Assembly: GCA_009617715.1 (NCBI GenBank)
Contig: VTFK01000121.1
Location: forward strand, 1 to 64,000
DNA from: Plectrocnemia conspersa
Lineage: Eukaryota; Arthropoda; Insecta; Trichoptera; Polycentropodidae
Length of the DNA: 64,000 nucleotides
Reading direction: 5' to 3'
Shown: positions 10,620-21,600 of the stretch, one piece after another
How the letters are laid out: every line of letters starts with the position of its first letter
How positions within the stretch are numbered: position 1 is the stretch's first letter
Program-made: the position numbers and the translations under genes
Notes under the pieces: generated by a model
What the model was told of the DNA's origin: nothing
Seen by the model: the letters and a program-made list of their open reading frames with translations, nothing else
Database searches by the model: none

Positions 10620-11010
10620 GGAGTTTTCAATTCACAAAAAAAGAAATTATGACGAAATGCGAGAACAGTGGAGGTCCTCGCTTTGGAGCGCCTCCTAGCT
10701 TATGAATCATTTATCAAGTGCGAGATTTGATCACAGCATATTTCGTTTGAGATTATTCAGTTTGCTCTTCGCCATAAATTACCAACGAGATTTTGCTTCA
10801 TTTGTCGAAAAATAAAAACAAAAGGAACCAAAGCGAACGGTCCCAGGACGATTCGCCCTTGGCCCCCCGACGACCGTAACAAAGATAAATCCGAGATGCT
10901 AATTGGGGAGGGGAAATTAAATGGTGGATGTAATTAATTACGCGAATTTTCTCTTACTCGTATTATTCTAATTAAAAGGTCGCAGGCATCTTTCAAGGGA
11001 ATTTCACTTT
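10620..11010. other. GC-richer non-coding island with homeodomain-type palindrome
   Basis: It contains GGCCCCCCGACGACCGTAAC and then the palindrome GTAATTAATTAC at 10930-10941, a paired-class homeodomain type site, followed by CGCGAATTTTCTC. No frame with coding character is seen. Candidate enhancer; conservation untested. Confidence 0.35.
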
Positions 11011-11789
11011 ATTATAAACATACCTTATTGGATTCCCATTTCTAATGGAAGTACTCTCAAATAGATCGGCTTAATTGATAACGCTGATACGATAATGTGA
11101 TTCGAGTATCACCATTTGAAGTCTTTTCTATAATAAAAAGGAAAGTGGGGTTAATTAGTAGTGCCCTTTGAAAAATCAACGGAATTATAGTATATAAAAG
11201 AAAATATATTTTCATTATTTATTGGATATTTAAATGACAAAAAATTGAAAATATAAGTTTTATGGTAAAATTACCATTGAATTGGATATACCAGACTTAT
11301 AAAAATTGATAAATTAATAGATATTCCTAATATAATTGAGTGTTTTCAACTATTTAATGTTACCATTGAATTTTTTTATTAAAAAATTAATCTGCTGCAA
11401 ATATTGAATTGAACTAAAAAAAAACAGTGCTCATATATGAAACTTACACTGTGGTAAAATTATTTCAATGACAACTGGCCGAGTCACAATTCATGTCAAC
11501 TTGTTTTATGTTTTCCCATGGTATGAACAATTTAAAAAATCTGTATTTCCACAAAAAAATGCAGAATACCTTTTGATTTTTAAATATGCATTTGACTGTA
11601 AAATTTAGAAAGTTACACATAACTTATATTCGAAAATAATTAATCTGCAAAATGATGACATGTTAATAGCTTAATTCAAGAAAATCAGTTGATGAATATG
11701 GCCAATTAAAAATATATGGTATTTGGGAGCATCAAAATTAATTTTTTTAGTGAAAATTTCGATTTATGTATTGTTTTTTTGAGGTCTAT
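11011..11789. other. AT-rich non-coding DNA
   Basis: No gene seen. Part of it should be the body of the hAT-type element whose terminus is at 11867, but the opposite end was not found. Confidence 0.35.
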
Positions 11790-11867
11790 CTAAATTTTGC
11801 TTTCTGGCCCGCCGAACCTAAAATATTTTCAATGAACCTCTTTACAAATATAGTTTGCTGACCTCTG
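11790..11867 (-). mobile_element. hAT-type transposon terminus
   Basis: Read on the minus strand, the end starts at 11867 with CAGAGGTCAGCAAACT and continues through GTTCGGCGGGCCAGAAAG. A CAGxGGTCxGCAAACT terminus followed by a GGCGGGCC block is typical of hAT elements of the kind seen complete at 50026-51442. The body should run toward lower coordinates. No matching second terminus was found within about 1.2 kb, so the copy is truncated or too decayed. Confidence 0.5.
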
Positions 11868-11904
11868 AATTGTCGTATTGCATGCAATAGCATCATTCAC
11901 GGCT

Positions 11905-12481
11905 TTAAACACTTCTAATATCTGCCTTGATTGTTTTAAATATTAAGTAATCTTTTTGGTTAAATTTGTATTGGCTGTTAATTTTATTACCGTTATTAAG
12001 AATAAGTCTTATTTTATCTGGCCCTAACATTTCATAAGAACATCGTTTTTCATTTTTGTTGAAAATAAAACTTTCTTCTTTCAAATTTAGATCCAATTCT
12101 TTGGCATTTTTGACTAGTTTGCTAGTAACATCAACCTAATATTTTATACAAGTGGCAAATGCCTGGTTAATTAGCAGCTAAAATAAAATATTAAATGCTA
12201 AATTATTATCTTTGCCATATTTTTTTTCACTTCTTGCATAAAATTATGATAAAATGATTCTTCAAAAAATGCTTTAGTATTCCATGATTTTAGATTAGAT
12301 TTCCATATTACAGGTAAGAATGTTCGAAACATATTTTTCAATGCCCTTGGATTTTCATTGTTTTAAATTAAAATATATTATAGAATTTTTAAATACAAAA
12401 GCAGCAATAAATTTAACTCTATATCATTAATAATACATACTTTTATTATTTATCGTTTCTATATCGAAAGCTCCTGGCTTA
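11905..12481 (-). pseudogene. Tigger/pogo-type transposase remnant with unassigned downstream frame
   Basis: The diagnostic block is NENPRALKNM followed by FLPVIWKSNLKSWNTKAFF and FYHNFMQEVKK (12359-12230). It matches the DDE core of Tigger transposases (HSENPRALK...LPVIWKSNSKAW). After a 1-base shift in an A run, NLAFNILF and, past a TAG, LLINQAFATC follow where the catalytic LLLDNAPGHP box belongs; aspartate is replaced by asparagine. A second in-frame TAG precedes an 84-codon open stretch ending at 11905 (VDVTSKLVKNAKELDLN; EMLGPDKIRLIL). That stretch does not resemble Tigger C-termini, and I do not recognise it. The gene is inactive, with stops, a frameshift and a lost catalytic residue. 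Confidence 0.65.
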
Positions 12482-14540
12482 ATGCTACAGAAAAAATAAA
12501 ACACTAAAAGAAAAACCACAAATAATATATTGGCATTCCCATTTTTCGTGGTATGTTTTTTGACCGATAAACTATTTATTAATGTAGTTTTTATTTTACC
12601 TTTACTGTTAACATGTCATATACATCTGTATTGCTCAAAAATTAATAAGACGAGAAATATTTTAACGTATATAGAAGCTTTTTTTTAATCAACGATGTGT
12701 TTTGGTTATCACATCCCATTTTATTTTTATTTTTAATGAATTAACTTGAAATTTGTTGTTCAATGTAATTGTTATTAAATTATTTACATACCTGACACTG
12801 AGCAATAATAACTTTTTTCGTTATCTACAAAAAAATGAGACACAGCCGCTTCAAGAGCGAGTGGATATATAAGTACATAAATCAAGAAGGAAAAGTTTTT
12901 ATAACGCCTCCGCAAACTTATAACCATAAATATTTTTCTTTTTTGCGAAAAGGAGACCGATGCGCTCGGTGGAAGCACCTGATGTATTTTGAATTGTATT
13001 CTTGGTAATCATTCCTCGCAAAGAATTGAAATAGTAGTAGGATTGTTAAAAAAAGTCATATGAATATAATAATTCGAAAACTGCGGCATAGTGCGCTCTC
13101 TTACCTCACTAGGTGTGGGGGCAAGTCAGCCATGATATATGGACATGTTTAAACCGGAACCCTGCAAAAAGATGAGGTATATTTCACGATTTGGACATTT
13201 TCATTTCAACTTCAAGGCATTAACTTTGCCTATGAATCACACGTAAGACGTCCGGGCATTACAATAATAGGGTTAACTTCAATACTCCTCTGCCGTTTAT
13301 CTCGAGTTGGAAGGAAAAACACTCGATAATTTTCCGACGCGCAACTTCCAAAGAAATATCCCGCAAAGGCACAATTCGAAGTGTGATATGAATACTAAAT
13401 TCTGTATATCTAAACGCGTGTGCATATATTGAACGTATTCAACTTTTGCGGTGAATTTTGACTATATAATATAATTTTGTATTATCAGATTGCAATAAAG
13501 TTCTCTAGAATTTTAATTTAAACGTCGTTTTCTAAATAATTACATCAATATATTTAGTAAATACTACACAATAAAATAAAAAAATATAAATTTCATATAT
13601 TTGCGAATAATACATTAATATATAATATATAAATATAAATATAAGTGGACGAGAAAAATGTTATGAAAGTGCTTAGATATATTAAAAGATTTATTTAAAA
13701 ATGGTAATACTAAAATATTGTTATTGAAAACGAGTCTAAGATATGCGTAATCTTTGATTGGATTTCTTAGTACTTTTGATCGCTGATTTATTATCTATTT
13801 TATTTTTGAGTCATTACCAATTTACCGTCAGCTTTCATTACTATAATGGCAAACCGTCCACAAATTAAGTAAAGAATCAGTATAATTGTGTATTTCTCAA
13901 TTAGGTTAACGACAAAATAAACTTTATAGTTTGTTAATTATAACTTATTATTAATTTAAGACTTTTAATAAATCAGGTTAAGGATAAAAATAACTATTAT
14001 TTGAAAAGATTTATTTGACAAAGATAAACGGAACAGTTGATAAAGAAGTACATGTAGACAATCTAATACGTAGCACATGAAAACGTCCCATACAATTATA
14101 TACCCGGAAAAAACCACAAGTGACCGAAAAAATGCGTTTAACTCACATGAAATGTGCCAATCGACACAAAAGTGGACTGTTTTATATTGAGGAAGAGTAA
14201 CGTTTTCCAATAGAAGTAAAATAAATTTATAAGGGTCAGATTGAGTGTATTACGTTCGTCAAGGTGGCGAAAGATACAGCAAAAAATGTCTCCGTGAAAC
14301 CGTGCGAAATCCAGAGAGACAAATGATCGGGGTGCTTCTTTTATTCCGTAATGGAAGGTACTCACTTTATCGATGAAACAGTGGAGGTGATTGATTATAA
14401 AATTGTCCTTAATTAATTTCATTACTTCGATGCAAAAGTCGATGAAAAGAAATTTGGACTGTAACTTAATGTTTTTTATTTCAATTTGAGTAATATAGTA
14501 GAGATTAGATCTAAAAATAAAATAAAAAAAAAATTGGTTT
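12482..14540. other. Non-coding DNA with GC-richer patches
   Basis: GC-richer patches lie at about 12830-13000 and 13080-13400 (CCTCACTAGGTGTGGGGG; TTTCCGACGCGCAACTTCC). Frames at 12784-12978, 13965-14210 and 14138-14422 on the minus strand have no recognisable domain, and two of them overlap each other in different frames. The rest is AT-rich. Confidence 0.4.
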
Positions 14541-14650
14541 GGTTATTTCATTTACGTAAGGTTTGGGTTTGTACAGAAAGTAGACGTTTCGCAACTATAT
14601 TTTTCAAAATATTGTTGAATACATATTAGATAATTTTTAATATCTAATAT
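14541..14650 (+). repeat. Partial copy of the AT-rich interspersed repeat
   Basis: GTAAGGTTTGGGTTTGTACA and ACGTTTCGCAACT match blocks at 1602-1640 in order and, reversed, at 32890-32940. Confidence 0.5.
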
Positions 14651-14869
14651 GTACCATACATATCGATTTCAATTAATCTAGATACATTTTATTAGTAATG
14701 ATTTATAAATCATGTAAATTGTTATTTTAGTTATGGTTTATTAAATTAGAGTAATATCAAGTTGTATTGTATCATTCTTAAAAACACACTTTGTTAAAAA
14801 TTCTATATATTACAGAAGTAGAAATACTATAACGAATAACATTACCGTGACATAAACATAAGACGGTTA

Positions 14870-15569
14870 TTTACACGAGCAAGTTAATTTCACGGCGTTT
14901 TAGTTTGAAATTATTATTTTCCGAGCGTGTTCCTCGTGAATAATAATATATCTTAAAAATAATGAAGGCTTTTGTGATTCACCTTTATTTTATCCCATTC
15001 ACTGACAGTGACAGACGTTTGTATAAGAGCTTCAAGGACTCCTAATGGAAGTTTATGAAAGCGAAAAGAACCTATCTCCTGTTCTGGTATTACCCCACAG
15101 TCGGCTCCCTTTTCTTTGAATTGTGATTTACCCCCGACCGACCGACATCTGATTAAATGAACCACTCATTATCATGTCTGCGCTTATTCGAAAGCAATTC
15201 AACGTCACCAGCAACCGGATACATTTTATGTACACTGTAAGACAGGATTTTATTATTTTTCCTGTGACTCAAGCAGACATTTTGTTATATTCTTATGAAT
15301 GTATAAAAAAATTAAATGCTGTACAGTTAAAAAATACTTTGGGATCATTATATTATTGTAAATCTAAGGTACAATCTGTTTTTAGAATAAAACCAGAACA
15401 ACAGGATGATTCAAAGTTAACCGCTTTGCAGGCTTCGAGTTGCCTATGTACGTAAGATGTCCGGTTTTTTGATATATTTCAACACGTCAGATCTTATATT
15501 ATCTTGCTTGCACCCATATACTAGTTTTACTAAAGTTTTATAAACACTTTTTTTAGTTTTTAAGACGTT
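14870..15569. other. Non-coding or unassigned sequence
   Basis: About 14950-15175 is GC-richer (CCCCACAGTCGGCTCCC; CCCCGACCGACCGACATC) and carries a short minus-strand frame without family signature. The 93-codon plus frame at 15174-15455 is the longest here and could hide an exon, but I see no motif and no good splice context. I leave it uncalled. Confidence 0.3.
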
Positions 15570-15602
15570 CATTTAATTTTGATAAAATATCAAAATTAAA
15601 TG
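15570..15602. repeat. Perfect 15-bp hairpin with 3-nt loop
   Basis: CATTTAATTTTGATA and TATCAAAATTAAATG are separated by AAA. It sits exactly at the 3' side of the non-LTR fragment that follows, so it may be part of that element's tail or of its insertion site. Confidence 0.7.
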
Positions 15603-15712
15603 ATACGAACCGGACCAGCTCCTCATAGGCCAATGTGCAATGCCAGCGTATTAAGGAGCTGGATGGCCACAGGCATAATCCCAACGGCCATCAAAAGAAT
15701 ATGACTTAATTG
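15596..15712 (-). pseudogene. Non-LTR retrotransposon 3' coding fragment
   Basis: The minus frame reads PVAIQLLNTLALHIGL and then, past a stop, EELVRF. The same block is present in the larger copy at 60236-60760 (PMAVAIRLLNTMSLHIDLF). The two share a stretch with ATTAAGGAG and GGATGGC on the plus strand. This is the extreme C-terminus of a reverse transcriptase of one non-LTR family with two copies in the window. Confidence 0.6.
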
Positions 15713-15949
15713 TAATGTGATATAATAAGTAAATCATCCACAGTTTATTTAGATAAAAAATAATGTTACACGCGTTTGCATATATATATCGAGTACTATG
15801 GTATTGTAATGATAAAATCAAATATAATAGGGATTATTAGGTAATTTTATCTTTTTGATATCCCGTACTTCAATATATATATATATATTTTTGCGTCACA
15901 AATTCTCGCGGTTCTAGTTTAATCCATAGGTACAATTGGAAGCGAAAAT
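15713..15949. other. AT-rich DNA with a short TA microsatellite
   Basis: A TA run lies at about 15871-15889. No gene is seen. Confidence 0.5.
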
Positions 15950-16330
15950 AAGAGAGAGCGGCGGTGTTTAAGGGTCGGACAGCTCCCTTGCCACATGAAC
16001 TTTACATAAATTGCCCTTATCAATTTTCGATCGGTCCGATAATTGCCCTTCAAAGCAAATTAATCGAGCTGCCAGGCAACGGTAGGCAGCCGATTCGTGC
16101 CTTTACTGCCGCCGCGTCTCGTATGGAAATTGAGCCAAAGCCTAAACTGTACGTGCATTTTGGACTGTAATTTCCGAATCGATAGACGAATTTAGACGTG
16201 ATGCATTATTTTCACGTTGAATTATCAAGCACGCCGTATGAAAGCCTTGGACGTGGTTGTTGTGGCTTTTCAATGTAATTACGTGTTTCGAGGGACGTCA
16301 CTGGTCAAATAGAATATTTCACGAAATGCG
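15950..16330. other. GC-richer CpG-containing island
   Basis: It begins GAGAGCGGCGGTGTTTAAGG and contains CGGTCCGATAATTGCCC and ACTGCCGCCGCGTCTCG. A 68-codon plus frame (15964-16170) exists, but the GC-rich composition runs on past its stop to about 16330, which argues against a coding exon and for a non-coding conserved block. Confidence 0.35.
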
Positions 16331-17599
16331 AAAATCGCCGTAACAACATACAAATTAAATTTTAAGCATACTGGACAAGAGGAATTAAAATTATTATAGA
16401 AAATATTATCTTTTATTAAAAATACTTATCCAGATTAGAGCCACTCATTAAAAAAAAATTTTAAATTATTTCCCTTTATAACATTTAATTATAATTTTCA
16501 TATTCGGCTTCGCCCACGTGTTTTTCTAGTTAAATCACGACCTTCAACATTTCATTATAGTCTGTTTATATGTTTGTTTGTTGAATTATTCTCATTTGCC
16601 AGCGCACATGTAATGTTAAGATCATGACATTAAAACACGAGTTTTTTCTCATGGTAGCTTTTAATAAAATCTTTGTACCTATCGATTGTCGAATATGTAT
16701 CCCACAAACTAATATGATTAGGGTCTAAAACTAGCATAAAATCCATAAATCCTTGGTCACTGATAAATTGTTTACCTGATGAATAGAATGCTTCTCCTTG
16801 AAGCATAAAGAAAAATTAGCAAATAGTCTATGAACACATTCTATAAATAAAACATTATCTTTCGTGACACTTTCGGTTGAAATTGACGTATCTTTTAATC
16901 AAAAAAAATTACGCATCGTAAAATAAGTAAATAAATACTAAAAATCAGTAAAAATTATCTAAATTTTAAATGGTATAGTGACTAATATACCACCTTGTAT
17001 GTATTTACGTGCATATTGTTTTCGTGTTGATCATTTTTGAATAATGCATGTATTGCTCCGTGTGCATGTACATATTATGTACGTGCATAATATTTTAATA
17101 GGAGCTATATTACAGGCAATTTATTAAAAAAAAATGTAAAAAGCGAACGTTTAACGCAAATATGAAACTCCACCACGCAAAAGCATCACGTTCATGGTTA
17201 GATAGTCAGCTCGACTCTTTAATCTCAATAATCCCACCACGCTTCTTCGAATTATGATTGTTATTAGTTCGGATCCCCTTCATGCAGCACGCATCAAAGC
17301 TCTCAGCTTAAAACGATTCCGGAGACGAGCTCGGCAATAATTAGTTGTTGGAAGTTGAGCACTGCCATAATTGAATTGAGGTTTTCGAAGAGAATGGCCA
17401 GAAAGCTCTGCTATGCTTTAAAGTAAATAAAAAAAATAATAACTCAACAAAAGGAAATGTCACATTGCACACATAGTTTACAGGATAACTATTATAGTGA
17501 ATGACAAGAAAAGTCAAACGAGTAAATAATAAATGCAAAGTCCAGAGAATATTTTTAAAACTTTTTATACAAAGCTCGAGTTTTAATATGTTGAGAACA
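16331..17599. other. Non-coding DNA
   Basis: AT-rich, with a GC-richer stretch at about 17155-17345 (CCACCACGCAAAAGCATC; GGAGACGAGCTCGGC). No gene recognised. The minus frame at 17341-17604 has no signature. Confidence 0.4.
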
Positions 17600-18092
17600 C
17601 TCATGGAATTCCGGGATTCCAGATAAATTCTAATCTAAATAAATAGTATTTATTACATGCTAAAACGATTGCGAAAAAACTGTAAGAAACATAAGCGAAC
17701 AAATTTAATCAATGCACTGAAATAATATATTTAATAAATCGCAACTCATGCGATTAACATCATAGCATGTTTTTAGTAACAACTCCAAAAACTATTAAGA
17801 AAACAATAAAAACTTTTATTGAAAGATAAGCTTCAAATATCGGAGACACTCGAAGCGCGTATTTATTAGTCTTCTCAACCTTCGGACTTTTTAAAAAAAA
17901 AAAAACAAAGAAAATATTGCATAAACATTTTATAAATGTAATTAGTAAATTGTAAATATAAATTATATATAATTTATTGTATATAAATATGAAATTTGAC
18001 GAATCTCGGACCAGTTTCGATATCCTGGGATCGTCAAATTGCAATTCTTAAATCTCGGGATTTTAATTTTGGCTTGAGTTTGGATTCAATAT
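17600..18092 (-). mobile_element. Degenerate non-autonomous hAT copy
   Basis: About 17995-18090 aligns block by block with the reverse complement of the left end of the hAT element at 39879: CCTGGGATCG, AAATTGCAATTC, AATCTCGGGATTTTAA, TTTTGGC and TTTGGATTC appear in order. GGAATTCCGGGATTCC at about 17606 may be the other end. No transposase frame is recognisable. It is much more diverged than the 39879 copy, so it is older. Confidence 0.45.
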
Positions 18093-20925
18093 TCAATTAA
18101 AGTTAACTATTCACTATTTACAAACAAATGAGCTTATAAGTTCACTACAGTATGATCACACATATACATATGAAAAAATTATGTCTGCTAAAGGGATTTT
18201 CGCTAAAGTTTTACATAAAATATATATATAAAGTCATGAGTTAATATAATAATAGTTATTATCAGTGTAAATATTTAAAAAGCTAGATTTAAGTTTCATA
18301 GTTTTTTTTATAAAATTATGATTTTACTTTTCATGATATTTTTCATAGATATTTAAAAATAAAATTTAGTTTATTTATTAAAAAAAATATTTTTTATTTT
18401 CAGCAAAACGATCTGTAAAAAGTCACATCACAAGTTGTTTTGTGCTTTTAGTGATACAGACAAACATAAGGGTTAACTATGAGAATTTTTAATATATACT
18501 ACATATATACATACATTAGAGGCAACTAAATAGGACCCTTGAAAAACTGTGCAACTATTTTTAGTTCACGTACAGTTTGTATAATTATTGTTATATATGT
18601 CTGCGTCTTAATGATCCAGCTTTCTACAAAGATCAGGGTTGAACTTAAGAGGGAAGCGGCTGCTTTCTTCTGATGGTTGACGTAGCTTTACTTGGTTTTG
18701 AGCTCATATGAATTCTCGTATGTTTTAAGTCGTAAGCTCAGGTAAAAGTTCTTGATAAAATATTGGCGTAGTCTTATTAAAACTTTAAATGAATGTGTTG
18801 ATATAGGAGCTATGTATCGTATAGAACTACCGAGCACCCCCTATACGTTTTGTATGAAAAAAATATATAAATTTTTTTTACAAAATGGCGGCCAATGTAA
18901 AAATTAAAAGTGTCATAACTTTTCAAAATAAAATCCTACTGAAAAATGTCGTATGCAAAAAGTGTTTAGTAGCTTAATTTGCATTTAAAAAAAAATATTA
19001 TTTTTTTTAATAAAAAACGAGTCTTACGGTATATTGACCGGGCCCCCGAACGAGCTTTTATGCGACTTGGCATATAGTTAACGCTCGTATGAAGCTTCTA
19101 TTTAAGAAATTGACTTGAATTTTTTATACGAAATAGAGCTTTTAAATATACTTACGATACCGTTTAAAATTTTTTTTTTTTTTTTTTCAAAACACGTTTA
19201 GTGTGATGAGTCGATCGACCCACCATACATACGCTCATAAGATTTTCAATATAGCTTAGGTCAGTGTGAGCTTATTTATACATATTTGAATTTTAATTTT
19301 TGTGACAGTATAGAATTCTTAAGCATCCTGTGTATGTATATTAGCAAAATTCTTTTTGTCTATTTTTTGCTGCGATGATCAATTATTAAAATTTAGGGGG
19401 TGTAATTGGATTTGTTATATTCTACTAATTTGTTTTTTTAGTGTATATTTTTGTGTTGCATTAAAGTATTAACAGTGTGAAGATTTGTCGTTATGAAAGA
19501 CGTTGTGCTTTTTTTCAATATAATTCAATAGAACTTTTAGAAGATGCTGAACAGCTATTGAAATGCTTTTAGTTAATCCCTTTAGCGCCTGACACGTGTA
19601 AAATGCACAATAGCACTTGACGATTAAAGGCTTAAACATATCTTCCCGCCATGTCGTAAAACAAATTAAATTGATTTATGACGCTTTTAACGCGTTAAAA
19701 GGTTTTTTTTACGAAACATTTGAAAATAAAGTTAGAGACCTCAATTACACCTATTTAGTCAGTGAGCTCTTTAATTTTATAGATATTTTTCGCTATTGAA
19801 ATATCTTTTCAGTAAAAAAATAATTGGCAAAAGTTAGTAAATAAGTTAGTTTGTAAACAGTGAACCTTTAAATTAATATACAATTTAGAAACAACTATAA
19901 AAGTCATGAGTTCGCATTTGTATTTTATTAATTTATAATTTTATTATATATGACTCTATAAATTTTGTAGTATAGCTCAGAATACATGACAGAATATTAA
20001 ATGTGACTGCTTGAATAGACCAGATTGGACAAACGAATTAGAAATTGCTTCTCTAAACTTGTCATGTGTTAATTCGGCGCTAACTTCATCTGAGGTGATA
20101 TTTTTTATTTGCCAAATCTGCGGTAATGTGTCAGTTTTAAGCGAAAGTTCTGAAATTATTCAGAGAAACGGGAAGAGATCAACGTGCTAAATATCCCTGG
20201 ATTTCTCGTCCAATCAAGATGATTTAAGAATGATCTTTTATTTGTGTCTAACGAATGAATTTGACTCAATGTAATTAGTACAAACTAATTGCGACGCGAC
20301 GATTTTGTAATCTTACGAATTGTCTCAATAATAATACCATAATTATTTTATTATTGAATCTTTAGATACACATACGCATTTTGTAATATATATATATTCT
20401 ATTGTAGAATACAATTAAAGTTTTTTTATATTCTATATTTATGTAAAGTGGTTTTGGAAATTGTATGCTTGATTTCTTAAAATAATAAGGGTAAAATTAT
20501 GTTATAATTGACATGTGTGTTATTATCCTAAATTCATAAATCATTTACTTTTTATCGAATCACAGTAAGCCCTTCCTACGTATTTTTTTTGTAATACGTT
20601 TTAATTATATTATTTATTATAATTTTAAATTACTAAATTTAAATACAATTATAAGCGAAATTGATACCAGAAAGTTAGAAGTATAACTAAATTTTAAATG
20701 CCTGCATAGATATTATAACGTTTTGAATGGTAATGAACTATAAGAACCATCATTATGGACATGGTAATACGTTTTATTTTTTTTGTCACCCTTTAAATTG
20801 TTAAATCCTGTGTTTTTACTGCTTTGTTTATAGGTCAGATATTGTGTTATATTATATTATATATTTCTGGGACCTATACAATAAAAAAAAATTGTGTTGC
20901 TATGTACATATAAATATATATAACT
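18093..20925. other. AT-rich non-coding DNA
   Basis: No gene recognised. About 18770-19200 contains AAAATGGCGGCCAATG and GACCGGGCCCCCGAACG within A/T homopolymers and has the look of an old repeat, but no second copy is in the window. A frame at 19617-19799 has no signature. Confidence 0.4.
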
Positions 20926-21600
20926 ATGATAAAAGAGATAAATATACAATCGCGTACATCGTCTATCACACATATTTTTCTTAGAATCTCACCTAAATCA
21001 AATTTCTATTACCACCTACATAACATAATTTTCACGTCTTTCAGAAGAGTCGTGCGTAGGTGTCGTTGCTTGACCGAATTTATCGTCGCCATAAAACGTT
21101 CGATACAGTGTGTCCGCGTGTTTCTTTTGCCACTAGACCCGCCACCGCATAAATCACACTTTTCCGTCGGCCACATAAGATATCCGAAATACTATACTAA
21201 ATGCCTGTATGTGTGCGACTTTACGCAGCACGCGAGCCGTATCGACCACAACTCGGCTAATAGAGGCGTGAGCTCATAAAGGCGGCTAAAAATCTCGAAT
21301 CGCACCCCACAGCCATAATATTGTACAATATGACCGAAAGCTCGAAACGCACGCCAACCACCCTTTCAACCTTTGGCTGTAAAAGAAATTGTGTGTATGT
21401 GTGTGCGAGCGCCGAGCGCGTTCGAGTTTACGAGTTAAAGTTAAATAAGGGTTAAAGTTTCGGTATGATGTTTTGGGGGCACACTTTCAACTTTGAAATC
21501 TCGCATCGCAAACGAGAATATCGGGCGGGCGGGGTAATCAATTTTTCCAAATCGATATTGTGTGTCTGTGCTAAAAATAATTTGGCTTAAGGGCTACGAT
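20926..21600. other. GC- and CpG-richer island with a 117-codon frame
   Basis: The island contains CACCCCACAGCCATAATATT, GAGCGCCGAGCGCGTTCG and ATCGGGCGGGCGGGG. The plus frame 20926-21279 covers only the first half. Its translation is basic and histidine/isoleucine-rich with no recognisable domain or good start context. I interpret the island as non-coding, possibly regulatory. A single unrecognised exon cannot be excluded. Confidence 0.3.

Noticed and set aside
12435..12481. Apparent small exon with a GTATGT donor upstream of the Tigger block
   Set aside because: The 'intron' contains the ENPRALK start of the transposase in another phase, so frameshift decay of an intronless gene explains it better.
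20926..21279. 117-codon plus-strand open frame
   Set aside because: Lies in only part of a GC-richer island, no recognisable motif, poor start context. Kept as an island, not a gene.
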